Source: Cantharellus purpuraceus
Lineage: Eukaryota > Basidiomycota > Agaricomycetes > Cantharellales > Hydnaceae
Assembly (NCBI GenBank): GCA_025174535.1
Contig: JALBUN010000006.1
Coordinates: 186,001-250,000 of the forward strand
Reading direction: 5' to 3'
Length of the DNA: 64,000 nt
The translations under genes and the position numbers were made by a program. Positions 47,472-57,629 of this stretch are shown here, one piece after another. Position 1 is the first letter of the stretch; each line of letters begins with the position of its first letter. The notes beneath the pieces were generated by a model. That model was given only the letters and a program-made list of their open reading frames with translations, did not search any database and was not told the origin of the DNA.

Positions 47472-50400
47472 TTGGAATTTCCAGAAGACAAGTTCTATAG
47501 TCACACTCGTCTGCCCTCCTCCTCTAATCCTAACTCTCCTCTTTATCTAAACCCTTATCCAACACCAACTCGTATACAAACTCGTTTCGAATCGTATCGA
47601 CCTCATGACAAGTTGACCTCATTCAAGCTGAGCAACATGTCTACTTCAACAATTCGACAACAACAACAACTCGAGGACGACCCGTCTACTCCTTTGGCTG
47701 CTCAACCAGAGCGACCTATTGCCCCTATCACTCCTGGCTTCTTGCACACTAGATCCCCACTCACTCCTGTGAATGATCTTGACCAGACATTTACTACGGA
47801 TGAAGAGATTAGTGCTGCTGATGCCTCTTTTGCTGTGGAAGTTGATCAGACTAACCATGCACTTACCAATTGGACTTTTGATGGACCCCTGATCACAGGA
47901 CCATTACAAAATGTCTTCGTAGTGCCTGGTAAGCCTTTGAAAAGCTTCAGTGCAGCAAGAGTACGGAGAGAGGTCAGACTTGATCCCCTACTCTCTTCCA
48001 GAAGAGATTCACTCCTTAGCATTGCAGAGATGAGCTTTAATCGTGCGGAAGCACCAGGTACTAGAGCTCTGAATCGTCTTGCTACTGGACTCTTCAGGAA
48101 AGAATTAGCGTTACTCAATGTGGTACTGCTCGGACATCCTGGACGAGTTAGTCAGCATGGTAGTACGGGGTATTATCTTGATCCATGGAAGTATAAGCAA
48201 CTGTTAGACACTCTTAATCATATTGCAAATGAGAGAGAAAGTGTTCTGCAGCAGATGAAACTTCCTCCTCCTACTGTCCCTACATTGCCTTCGGAATGGC
48301 CTAGTGACTCCCTTTGGAGTTCCAAAGACCTGGAAGTGCTTTGTGTTACACTACGTGAAGATGTAGAAAACTTTTTGGCATTTTATTGGGATGCTGTATC
48401 CAAGTACAAGGGTTCTTGGAAACCAGTAAAGGATGACTTTCTGTCTCCTGCTCTCCCAGACATTTCTGAGATGTCTTCTGACATTAATGGTTTCAAAATT
48501 CGCTTCGCTGCTGCCCAAGCTGCTTTGCAGAGAAAGGTTGCTGCGGATACTAGTTTTTATGAAGCTAAAGTCATTAATGCATCGGTGAATCCTGTCCTTG
48601 GACATGATCTTCCCACTCTTGCAGCTATGCCTGTCAGGGATGCTCAGCAGTCAACTGTTGCCTATACTGTTAAGGAAGCTCCTTTGATTTCCAGATTGGA
48701 TCAAGGAGAAAAATTTCCAGTTGATCATGAACAGATTAGACAGAGACAGTCTGCGGTTTACAACCGTGGTCCCAGACCCTCTACTCTTTTCAATTCTCCT
48801 TACCATCAGGATCCTAGTAAACTTACGGGATCTGCAGGTTTGGAAGAAATGTTCTATACTCCTCCTCAAGTTCAGAGCAGGGGTACTTTAGGCATTCCAG
48901 AATCCATTAGGGTTCCTCACAGAACTTATGGAGCTTCTGGAGGAGGTGCTCCACCTCCTGGAGGAGAACCTCCTGATGATGACGGATCATCTGGTCCCCC
49001 TCATACACCTAATCCATTTTTGCCTAGACCATCATTGCCACATAGAAGTGGAAGGAGTAATCCTCCCCCTCTGGGTAGGCATGGAGGCTCAGGTCCTCCT
49101 GATGGAGGTGATGGTGGAGGTTACGGTCATAGTCCAGACTGGGGGGATCTTGATCAGAGAAATCCTAATCTCGGATTAGACGCTCCAGTGACTCAGAGCA
49201 AGCTGGAAGCTTACTTTGATAACAAGTTGCGTCAGGACTTAGTCCCTGAGTGGGATGGAAACCCTGACAGTTTGGCTCAATGGATATTGAAAGTAAATCA
49301 TTTGGCTCAGCGATCTCCTATGGTCTTCAAGCAATTGGGACAAATTATCCCTTTGAGGTTGCGTAAAGGAGCTGAGAGATGGTTTTTCTCCTTACCATTG
49401 TCATATCGCCAAGAAGCAACTGAGGACTGGAAGTCCATCAGAGAAGTCATTGGTTCATACTATATGAACAGAGCCTGGTTGGATAGGCAGAAAGCTAGAG
49501 CAACTCGTGCTACTTTCAGAGAGCCTGGCTTTACTAATGAGACTCCTAGTGAGTATTACGTTAGAAAGTCAGAGCTATTGAGACTGGTCAGCAAGCTGTC
49601 AGACTCAGAGCTTATATTGGAAATCATGAATGGTGCTCCACCATATTGGCACACAGTCATTGATGCTCACAGGTGTTCATCTGCAGTGGAATTCCAAACT
49701 GCTATCAAGTATCACGAGGAATCATTGTCACATGCTCCTTTCTCTTCAGGAGACAACCTGGAAAGACGTATTAGAAATTTGGAAAATTCTTTGCATCAAA
49801 CCAAACCTAGGTTTGACTCGAACAGATCTTTTAGAGATGCTAGAGCTCATCTGGTTGGATGGTCATCCAAATTGAATCCTCCAAAATTCCCTCGGGATGA
49901 TTCTAATGTGTCTAAAAATTCCACACCTGAATCCAAAGGAGCTAGACCTTGCAGGCATTGTGGCAGTAACAAGCATTGGGATAATGAGTGCAAACATGCC
50001 AGTTCAGCATCTCGCTCTGCCCATACACGTTACACGGTTTCTAATGAAGAAGCTAATGCAGACCTTGCCTATGAGGATATGTACCTTGAATCACTTCATG
50101 AATCAGAAGTGGATTTAAGTTCAGACAATGCTCATGTTAATAATGTTGCAACTGAGAATATCCCTGAAGAACCTTCATCGGATCAACAGGAATCTGCTCA
50201 GGATACAGAGGCACATTGTCAACTTGCTAAACCAGCCATGAGCTTGCTGGAAAGTATGTCCCGACTGGGGGGATCCATACCTAATAGAGAAAAATCTTCT
50301 GAGCCTTTGTCTCTGGAAAACTCTTTTTCTGAGACATTCACTCCTAAATCTCGTCAAGAGAGGAGAAGGTTAATGAAAGATTCCAAACATGTAGCTGCTT

Positions 50401-53400
50401 TCCTAAGGAATTCTAAGCTTACTAGTTGGGCTCCTAACTCCTTGATTAAACTCAAGCGTTTCATGTCCAGACCAGCAGGCTGTGCCTTCCTTGGATCCTC
50501 TGCAACCACTACTAATGTTTGGCTGGGAGAATATGGAAAGAATCAAACTACCCTTGTAGCTGATTCTGGTTCAGACATAACCCTTATCTCTCAGAAAGCT
50601 CTCTGCTCTATGGAGAATCCTCCTAAGATCAAAACAGGTCAGAAAATTAACTTGATACAAGTTACTGGCACATCCAAAATTTCTGGATACGTTACGGTGC
50701 CCATTTACTTTGACTCTGACTCTGGACCAGTTCAGATTGAAGTTGAAGCTTATGTGGTCAAAGGCATGACTACCCCTGTCATTCTTGGGAATGATTTTGC
50801 TGATCAGTACTCAATCTCACTTATAAGAGAAGGCTCAGATAGCTATCTTATGTTTGGTAATACTGGACGGAAAGCCAAGATTGAGAACTCAGTGAGCTCA
50901 CCCTTATTGGATGAGAATGGTCACACCTTTAAAATAAGAGCCCTTCCTGACCTTGCATCTCTAACTGCAAAGTTCAAGGCTCATAGACGTATTAAGAAAT
51001 CTCGGAAACGGATTAGAGCACGCATTTCGGATTCAAGTGTTAGGGCCTTACATCCCGTCACAATTCCTCCTGAAACTGCTTCTCTAATTCCTGCTTCTAT
51101 CTATTTCCCTGGGAATAGTAATGAAGTTTATGTGGAAAAAGTGCTTCACTCCAATCATGGGCCTGAAGATTTCTATGGCATCTCAGATGCAATTGTATCT
51201 CGGAATAACCCGTGCCTACATGTTAGCAATTTTTCATCACAACCAGTTACTATACATCAAGGACAACTTCTGGGTCATGCTAGAAATCCTTCCAATTGGC
51301 TGGATCGGACTTCTAATTTGAACCAGACTCAATTAGAGACTTGTCTCTCTCACGCCAGACTCATAAAAGCTCTTGCTCAACAGAACTTTGAGACTGGTGC
51401 GGTACCTACTGTTGCCTCTCTTGAATCAGATGGAGAGGTGGTACAAGGAGGACCTAAGGCTCAGGAAATTTCCCCTGAGGATGTTCCTGAAAACCAACTG
51501 TTGGATGAAATTGACTTCTCACCAGAGCTCAATGATGCCAATAGGAAGGCTCTCCAAGATACAGTTCTGGCACATAAAGACGCATTTGGTCTTGATGGCA
51601 GACTTGGCAATTATGATGCAAAAGTTGAAATCAATCTCAGGCCTGAGGCCAAAGAAATTTCACTACCTCCTTATAATGCCTCACCTGCCAAAAGGGAAGT
51701 CATTGACAAGCAAATGGATGCTTGGCTCAGTCTTGGAGTCATTGAACCATCCAAAAGTCCTTGGGGTTTTCCAGCACTTATAGCCTATCGTAATGGGAAA
51801 CCAAGAATGTGTATAGACTATAGGAAACTCAATGAGATTGCTGTCCCGGATGAATTTCCCTTGCCAAGACAAGATTCCATTTTGCAGGCACTCACTGGAT
51901 CTCGTTGGTTATCCACCTTGGATGCATTAGCGGGTTTCACACAGCTGCAAATGTCGGACAGTGCCAAAGAAAAAACTGCATTCAGAACTCATAGAGGACT
52001 GTATCAGTTCAAACGGATGCCCTTTGGGTATCGGAATGGACCTGCAGTCTTTCAAAGAGTGATGCAAGGTGTCCTAGCACCTTTTCTATGGGTGTTTGCC
52101 CTGGTCTATATTGATGATATTGTCATATATTCCAAGACATTCAAAGAACACTTGGATCATCTAGACAAAGTGTTCGGAGCTATAGAAAAGTCTGGAATCA
52201 CCTTATCTCCTGCTAAGTGCCATTTGGCCTACCAGTCATTGCTACTGTTAGGACAAAAGGTATCACGGTTAGGTCTATCAACTCACAAGGAGAAGATAGA
52301 TGCTATACTGGAATTGGCAGAACCAAAGAATGTGCATGACCTACAAATCTTCCTCGGAATGGTGGTATACTTCTCCTCATATATACCATTCTATGCATGG
52401 ATTGTAGCTCCCTTGTTTGAATTGCTCAAAAAGAATTCAACTTGGGAATGGGGCAATACTCAACAAGAAGCCTTTGATTTGGCTAAAAATGCCCTTGTCA
52501 GTGCGCCAGTCAGAGCGTATGCCATTCCTGGTCTCGGATATAGAGTCTACTCTGATGCATGTGATGTCGGAATCGCTGCTATACTTCAGCAGATTCAACC
52601 TCTCAAAATCAGAGATCTCAAAGGTACCAAAGGGTATGAGAAACTCAAATCAGCTTATGACAAAGGATTACCTGTACCACAATTGGTGATTCCTGTGTTA
52701 AAAGATGAAACTCTCCCTAAGCCAGGTACTTGGGATAAAGACTTTGAAAACACTACGGTTTCAGTAGAACGAGTCATTGCTTACTGGTCTCGCACCTTGA
52801 AACCAGCTGAAAGGAATTACTCTCCTACAGAAAGGGAGGCGCTTGCATTACGAGACGGTCTTATCAAATTTCAACCCTACATTGAAGGGGAGAAAGTAGT
52901 AGCCATCACAGACCATGCAGCCCTCATCTGGAGTCGGACCTACCAAAATGTTAATCGGCGGTTATTAACTTGGGGAACTGTATTTGCTGCATACCCTGAA
53001 TTAAAAATCATACACCGAGCAGGACGGGTTCACTCTAATGTAGATCCTATTTCCAGACTCAGAAGGAATGTTCCATATCAAGATGGGCCTTCTTCTGATG
53101 ACTCCATTCCTACTATCCTGGACTCGGAACAGGATCCACTTGTGGATTTTTATTCTGATATCTCTCCTCACTTTGAAGCCAGAACTTTAATGTTAATGGC
53201 TGCATATGAAGAAGAGAACCAGAGAATTCCACTGAACGTGCATGCTTCTTCCATCCAAGTCAATACCAGCCTGGAAGAAGATTTCACCATTCCATACGTG
53301 ACAGCCAAAGGCTATAATCTAGTCTCTAGCCTTGCTCAGGAAGAGATTCAGAAAATAGTTGATGCGTATGCCAAAGATCCTTACTTCAAAAGGGTCAGAT

Positions 53401-54935
53401 CTGAATTACGACAGGAGTCTAATTGGATCAGTCCGAAGCATCCACTCTTTTTTGAAAATGAGGATGGATTGCTTTACTTTGAAGATTGGAATGGCAATTA
53501 CAGGCTATGTGTACCCAAGGCTGAGCAATCTAATCTTCTAAGTGAAATTCATGATGAAATCACTGAAGGAGCTCATGCGGGTTATCATAAAACGTACAAC
53601 AAACTGGCTTCTACCTTCTATTGGCCTAGAATGAGTAGAGATGTCAAGAAGTTTGTTGTAAGCTGTGATATTTGCCAGAAAGCCAAACCAAGGCGACACG
53701 CACCTATTGGACTGTTGCAGCCCATACCTATTCCAGAAAATCCTTTTGAAGTTATCACCATGGACTTCATTATGGAATTACCCGAGAGCAATGGGTACGA
53801 TTCCATCCTGGTGATAGTGGATAAACTTACAAAGTTTGGCATCTTTGTCCCCACTCAAAGCACTATTAATGAGGAGGGAACTGCTCGGATACTGTTTGAA
53901 CATGTGCTATCCAAATATGGAATTCCCAAACAAATTATATCCGACAGAGATCCCAGATGGACCAGCACCTTCTGGAAAGAGATATGCAAGCAAATAAATA
54001 CTAGAAGAGCTCTAACTACAGCCTATCACCCTCAAGCAGATGGTCAAACTGAGGTGTTGAACCAGACGCTTGAAACCGCGCTATGTTCTTACGTAAGCCC
54101 GACGCGCGACAACTGGGCGGCTCTCCTCTCTCCATTTGCTCTATCCTACAATAACCTCCCACACTCCGCGACTGGATTCGCGCCGGCATTTCTACTGTAT
54201 GGCTACCATCCACGCACTCCATCTTCCTACATTCATTCATCTACTCACGGCGTTCACCGGCCTTCCAGCCCGCCGGCCCCGCGACCAGTTGGATCGGTCG
54301 ATCGCGTTGATTTAATCAAGTCCCCTGCCAATGAAGTTGAAAGTACGAAAGCTATGGACTTCCTAAGTGAATTAGCTACTTACCGATCTCAGGCTAGAGA
54401 AGCCCTGCAATTTGCGCAGGTTGCTCAGCAAAAGAATTTCAACACCGGTCGTCTGGCTCAAGAATTCGACGTTGGCGATCGCGTTCTCATCAATCCCCAT
54501 TCCCTCAGTCTATTGCATGCTCAGAAAGGCCTAGGTAAGAAGCTTCAAATGAAATACGATGGCCCCTTTGATATCATACAAAAATTAGGGCCGGCTACCT
54601 ATCGCCTTCGCATGCCCGTGTCATACGGGCTCCACCCTGTCCTTAACATCGCTCACCTCGAGCTCTACTCCTCCTCACCCCCTTCCTTCGGTTCACGACC
54701 TCTCAGATCTCTCGAACGCGCTGATTTCACGCAACTCCCGGAATTCGAGGTCGAGTCCATCATCGGTGAACGATGGCGAAAGGCCCGTAATGGCCGGCGT
54801 GTCCAGGAGCTCCTCACGCGTTTCATCGGATACGACTCATCATATGACGAGTGGCTCCCGCGAAAGAACCTTCGCAACGCTCCCGACCTCCTTCATGATT
54901 GGGATCGACGCGATCGGGGTATCTCTCGCCACTAG
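47472..54935 (+). CDS. Gag-Pol polyprotein of the Ty3/gypsy element, single open frame
   Basis: 2487 codons with no frameshift or stop. Order: a long N-terminal region; capsid-like retrotransposon gag domain (~590-760; DNKLRQDLVPEWDGNPDSLA); zinc knuckle CRHCGSNKHWDNEC (~826); aspartic protease with ADSGSDITLIS (~1030); reverse transcriptase (CIDYRKLNEI ~1447, catalytic YIDD ~1546); RNase H (YSDACDVG ~1693); integrase with HHCC zinc site (~2033-2073, ending CDICQKAK) and the D-D-35-E triad (TMDFIMELP ~2096, SDRDPRW ~2158, GQTEVLNQ ~2193); then a chromodomain-like end (RFIGYDSSYDEWLPRKNLRNAP, here cut: YDSSYDEWLPRKNLRNAP) that may steer integration to heterochromatin. The N-terminal extension before gag is unusually long. 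The next in-frame ATG, 47637, could be the real start since the first 55 residues look leader-like. Confidence 0.96.
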   Translation: MEFPEDKFYSHTRLPSSSNPNSPLYLNPYPTPTRIQTRFESYRPHDKLTSFKLSNMSTSTIRQQQQLEDDPSTPLAAQPERPIAPITPGFLHTRSPLTPVNDLDQTFTTDEEISAADASFAVEVDQTNHALTNWTFDGPLITGPLQNVFVVPGKPLKSFSAARVRREVRLDPLLSSRRDSLLSIAEMSFNRAEAPGTRALNRLATGLFRKELALLNVVLLGHPGRVSQHGSTGYYLDPWKYKQLLDTLNHIANERESVLQQMKLPPPTVPTLPSEWPSDSLWSSKDLEVLCVTLREDVENFLAFYWDAVSKYKGSWKPVKDDFLSPALPDISEMSSDINGFKIRFAAAQAALQRKVAADTSFYEAKVINASVNPVLGHDLPTLAAMPVRDAQQSTVAYTVKEAPLISRLDQGEKFPVDHEQIRQRQSAVYNRGPRPSTLFNSPYHQDPSKLTGSAGLEEMFYTPPQVQSRGTLGIPESIRVPHRTYGASGGGAPPPGGEPPDDDGSSGPPHTPNPFLPRPSLPHRSGRSNPPPLGRHGGSGPPDGGDGGGYGHSPDWGDLDQRNPNLGLDAPVTQSKLEAYFDNKLRQDLVPEWDGNPDSLAQWILKVNHLAQRSPMVFKQLGQIIPLRLRKGAERWFFSLPLSYRQEATEDWKSIREVIGSYYMNRAWLDRQKARATRATFREPGFTNETPSEYYVRKSELLRLVSKLSDSELILEIMNGAPPYWHTVIDAHRCSSAVEFQTAIKYHEESLSHAPFSSGDNLERRIRNLENSLHQTKPRFDSNRSFRDARAHLVGWSSKLNPPKFPRDDSNVSKNSTPESKGARPCRHCGSNKHWDNECKHASSASRSAHTRYTVSNEEANADLAYEDMYLESLHESEVDLSSDNAHVNNVATENIPEEPSSDQQESAQDTEAHCQLAKPAMSLLESMSRLGGSIPNREKSSEPLSLENSFSETFTPKSRQERRRLMKDSKHVAAFLRNSKLTSWAPNSLIKLKRFMSRPAGCAFLGSSATTTNVWLGEYGKNQTTLVADSGSDITLISQKALCSMENPPKIKTGQKINLIQVTGTSKISGYVTVPIYFDSDSGPVQIEVEAYVVKGMTTPVILGNDFADQYSISLIREGSDSYLMFGNTGRKAKIENSVSSPLLDENGHTFKIRALPDLASLTAKFKAHRRIKKSRKRIRARISDSSVRALHPVTIPPETASLIPASIYFPGNSNEVYVEKVLHSNHGPEDFYGISDAIVSRNNPCLHVSNFSSQPVTIHQGQLLGHARNPSNWLDRTSNLNQTQLETCLSHARLIKALAQQNFETGAVPTVASLESDGEVVQGGPKAQEISPEDVPENQLLDEIDFSPELNDANRKALQDTVLAHKDAFGLDGRLGNYDAKVEINLRPEAKEISLPPYNASPAKREVIDKQMDAWLSLGVIEPSKSPWGFPALIAYRNGKPRMCIDYRKLNEIAVPDEFPLPRQDSILQALTGSRWLSTLDALAGFTQLQMSDSAKEKTAFRTHRGLYQFKRMPFGYRNGPAVFQRVMQGVLAPFLWVFALVYIDDIVIYSKTFKEHLDHLDKVFGAIEKSGITLSPAKCHLAYQSLLLLGQKVSRLGLSTHKEKIDAILELAEPKNVHDLQIFLGMVVYFSSYIPFYAWIVAPLFELLKKNSTWEWGNTQQEAFDLAKNALVSAPVRAYAIPGLGYRVYSDACDVGIAAILQQIQPLKIRDLKGTKGYEKLKSAYDKGLPVPQLVIPVLKDETLPKPGTWDKDFENTTVSVERVIAYWSRTLKPAERNYSPTEREALALRDGLIKFQPYIEGEKVVAITDHAALIWSRTYQNVNRRLLTWGTVFAAYPELKIIHRAGRVHSNVDPISRLRRNVPYQDGPSSDDSIPTILDSEQDPLVDFYSDISPHFEARTLMLMAAYEEENQRIPLNVHASSIQVNTSLEEDFTIPYVTAKGYNLVSSLAQEEIQKIVDAYAKDPYFKRVRSELRQESNWISPKHPLFFENEDGLLYFEDWNGNYRLCVPKAEQSNLLSEIHDEITEGAHAGYHKTYNKLASTFYWPRMSRDVKKFVVSCDICQKAKPRRHAPIGLLQPIPIPENPFEVITMDFIMELPESNGYDSILVIVDKLTKFGIFVPTQSTINEEGTARILFEHVLSKYGIPKQIISDRDPRWTSTFWKEICKQINTRRALTTAYHPQADGQTEVLNQTLETALCSYVSPTRDNWAALLSPFALSYNNLPHSATGFAPAFLLYGYHPRTPSSYIHSSTHGVHRPSSPPAPRPVGSVDRVDLIKSPANEVESTKAMDFLSELATYRSQAREALQFAQVAQQKNFNTGRLAQEFDVGDRVLINPHSLSLLHAQKGLGKKLQMKYDGPFDIIQKLGPATYRLRMPVSYGLHPVLNIAHLELYSSSPPSFGSRPLRSLERADFTQLPEFEVESIIGERWRKARNGRRVQELLTRFIGYDSSYDEWLPRKNLRNAPDLLHDWDRRDRGISRH

Positions 54936-55132
54936 GGCTTCCTCTATCTATGACTCTCTTATCTCGGCCTTCTACCCTATTCCTTCACCTTCCTAGCTAT
55001 TCCAAATCCTTTCCCTACTGTTCTATAAACCCAATATCATGATGTCTTCATTTTACTCAATCCCAACCGCATCTAACTTTTGAAAAACCTCAGCAAATCT
55101 TTAGTCTTTCCACCTATCTACTTCTTTCCACT

Positions 55133-56161
55133 ATGGCTGACTACCCTGATGTGTCTGTCATTGACTTCGTGGTTCATAAAGAAAACGATACATATATACA
55201 AGGTGGAGTTCCTGTACCTAACTACGGACTCCAATTCACTTCCAACTTCGACTTCTACCAACCCAATCGTTTCGACTTCATCTATCTTGAAGCACCAGCA
55301 AGTGAGTATGCCATACTACGCAATGACCTTGCCAGCAGCTTCTGGGAGACATTGAAGATGAAAACTCGATACATTCTCGCAGCCGCTCACGGATGGGACG
55401 GCGAGTCAGCCCTTGAACCTCTCCCTTCTGAGATTCCTCTTGGAAAGCTCCAGGAGATAGATATGATTCCCCCTCCTTTTCCAGCTCGTAACCAACTCTC
55501 ATTCAACTTCTTCCTCCTCCCAGAGAAACCCTCTGTCATACGTGAATGGATCCGTGCTTGGCAGAATCAGTCTCGCCAGCTCTCGGCTTGGATCTGCAAA
55601 TCCAAAATCAATAGTGCACGCATCCCAGGTTGCTCCTGGAGGTGGCCAACTTCACCACTCTACTCCCATCCTTTGGATGACGTGTCAGAATTTGATGACG
55701 GAATCTCCCAAGCCACTGAGGTGAACTCCACTATATCCGAGTCCTCTCTCCCCTCTCTCCCAGTCGTTCATGCTTTCAGAGCCCATGCTGAACCTGATGG
55801 TCTCAAAAGACCCCGCGGGTCGTCCCCTTTCGAGGCCAATCGTGATGGTGACGATGCCAACAAGAAACAACTTGTGTTGTGGCAACCTTCAGCAACCCAA
55901 CTTCGAGAGATGTACCTTTCCCTTTCACGTGGATATGTTAGCTCATACTCTGCTCCCACGTCTTCTATCACCACTCCTCCCAACTCACCAGCTCCTCCTC
56001 CCTATCACAAAAACTCAACTCACTCCTATGATCCTCGAGTTCCTAAACCTATATTGACTCGTCGGACTCGACTCACGACTCGTGTGTTCAAAAATCCTTA
56101 TGCCACGGGTAACTCTGGAGGATATGAGAGGACGGAAGGGAGGAAAGATGTGCGTGACTAG
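55133..56161 (+). CDS. Extra ORF of the retrotransposon downstream of gag-pol, function unknown
   Basis: 342 codons starting MADYPDVSVIDFVVHKENDT, 197 bp after the gag-pol stop and 32 bp before the 3' LTR, same strand. It sits where env would be in a retrovirus, but I see no signal peptide, membrane helix or Cys pattern. The N-terminal ~170 residues look globular (AAHGWDGESALEPLPSEIPL, LLPEKPSVIREWIRAWQNQS); the C-terminal half is Ser/Pro-rich with PPNSPAPPPYHK and basic stretches (ILTRRTRLTTRVFK) that could bind nucleic acid or enter the nucleus. The frame is intact in a young element, suggesting it is used. No family recognised. Confidence 0.75.
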   Translation: MADYPDVSVIDFVVHKENDTYIQGGVPVPNYGLQFTSNFDFYQPNRFDFIYLEAPASEYAILRNDLASSFWETLKMKTRYILAAAHGWDGESALEPLPSEIPLGKLQEIDMIPPPFPARNQLSFNFFLLPEKPSVIREWIRAWQNQSRQLSAWICKSKINSARIPGCSWRWPTSPLYSHPLDDVSEFDDGISQATEVNSTISESSLPSLPVVHAFRAHAEPDGLKRPRGSSPFEANRDGDDANKKQLVLWQPSATQLREMYLSLSRGYVSSYSAPTSSITTPPNSPAPPPYHKNSTHSYDPRVPKPILTRRTRLTTRVFKNPYATGNSGGYERTEGRKDVRD

Positions 56162-56179
56162 GTCAGGGAAAGAATATTT

Positions 56180-56193
56180 GAAGGGGGGATGAA
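56180..56193 (+). other. Polypurine tract of the retrotransposon
   Basis: GAAGGGGGGATGAA directly before the 3' LTR start (TGTATGGG at 56194), the expected position for plus-strand DNA priming. Confidence 0.75.
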
Positions 56194-57624
56194 TGTATGG
56201 GAATCACCTTTTCCCTATCAAATTCCATTTATGCAGCACCAATGTGCTATTCTTTGCTTTTCCATTCCTAAATATCAGCATATATTTGATGCTTGTACCT
56301 GGAATGGACTTATTCAAATATTCTCTATTTTTCCATATTTTTCTGGGAATATTCCATGCAGAACTCGGCCCAGAATCATTTATTTCTGCTGTGCTACAGT
56401 TGTGGACCCATAGGCGCCCACAAACCTTCGCACAGCCGGCTCTCCCCTTTTGGACCAGGCATTTGGCCTCAATTCAAGCTCAGATGTCTCTGATCAATAA
56501 ATATTCTGTAACTTAACAACCACAGCCTCTCTGGGCACTATTTTCCGTGGAGATCATCACATGACATGTGGCTATCCATGGCTGTCCAAACCAGTGCAGA
56601 AAACAGGGTGGACACCCTTCTTTTTGCCTGATCAGTGCCTAGCTCAGGGATCAGATCAGCTGATGGGTGATCAAATCAGGTGATTGCCTTGGAATATTCT
56701 ACCCCTTTCCATAACATTCTAGCTGTTTCCTTCTATTATTAGATAGAACTTTCCAGAACCATTATTCAGCTCCTGATCAGTGTTAGTGCTGTGATCAGAT
56801 CCTGTGATTGGCTTGGAATATTCTACCCCTTTCTTCCACCTTCCACAACCTTCCAGTAGCTTCCATCTATTAATAGGTAGAATATTCCAGAAGCATTAGT
56901 CAGCCCCTGTAAATACAATATATAAGGAGGCCATTCTGCCTCTGAAAGAAAACATATCATCATATTCTACCCATCTTCTGCACACCAGTGTGACTAGAGT
57001 GACATACAGTGTCATCCTCTATCTCAGTAACTGTTGATTACCAGTTCAAGGATCTTTTACAGTTGTGTAACTGTACTTGATTGCACTCGAAGTAGTGATA
57101 TTCCTGCTTTGGGCGTGAGTGTAGTATCTGCCTCACGTGACTACGAATCTACAGGGTGAGATTGTCTGTCGATAGTCCTGCCATTAGTGCTCTTGTTTAA
57201 GTAACTAGTGTGTACTGCCTTTGCAGAGCATTAGAAGCTTGAACTCGTGTGAAGCAGTTGCTAGACTACTTCACACATCGCTGTTACCCGCTTCTGAGTG
57301 CCACTGGTTGGACGGTTGGATTCATCCACCTACTTCCTTTAGCCTCTAAGTGCATTCCCCTCTTTTTGGAATATCTGGACCCCTAAGCGTCCGTGAACTC
57401 TAGACTCTGGAAGTCTTATTCATTTCTTGCTGCTAAGAAACGTATTACCTTTCTGCGTATAGTCTGCATTGACCAATACAAAGGATTGTAACCAAAGTAC
57501 AAACGTTAAATCGTTTCTGGAGTTGTGCTGCAGCAGGGTTTGATATTCTTCTCAGCTGTTCATTCACGGAATTGTGGTGATTTAGAGTTTGCCCTAACAC
57601 CATAATTTTGCGGGTTCCAAAACA
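56194..57624 (+). repeat. 3' LTR of the young element
   Basis: Same length and ends as the 5' LTR; the only differences I found are two adjacent bases (CTCGAAG here, CTTCAAG in the 5' copy). Confidence 0.96.
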
Positions 57625-57629
57625 CCATG
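57625..57629. repeat. Target-site duplication of the young element, right copy (CCATG)
   Basis: CCATG follows the CA end of the 3' LTR and equals 45903-45907 before the 5' LTR. Confidence 0.9.

Larger units (their letters stand above)
45908..57624 (+). mobile_element. Full-length Ty3/gypsy LTR retrotransposon (chromovirus), 11.7 kb
   Basis: Two 1,431-bp LTRs with TG...CA ends (45908-47338 and 56194-57624) flank an internal region with a single gag-pol frame, a second downstream frame and a purine tract (56180-56193). A 5-bp target duplication CCATG lies at 45903-45907 and 57625-57629. By eye the LTRs differ only at two adjacent bases (46802-46803 against 57088-57089), so insertion was recent. 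RT precedes integrase, and a chromodomain-like C-terminus follows integrase, which together place it with Ty3/gypsy chromoviruses. It has landed inside an older LTR of a related family. All coding domains look intact, so it may be active. Confidence 0.97.
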
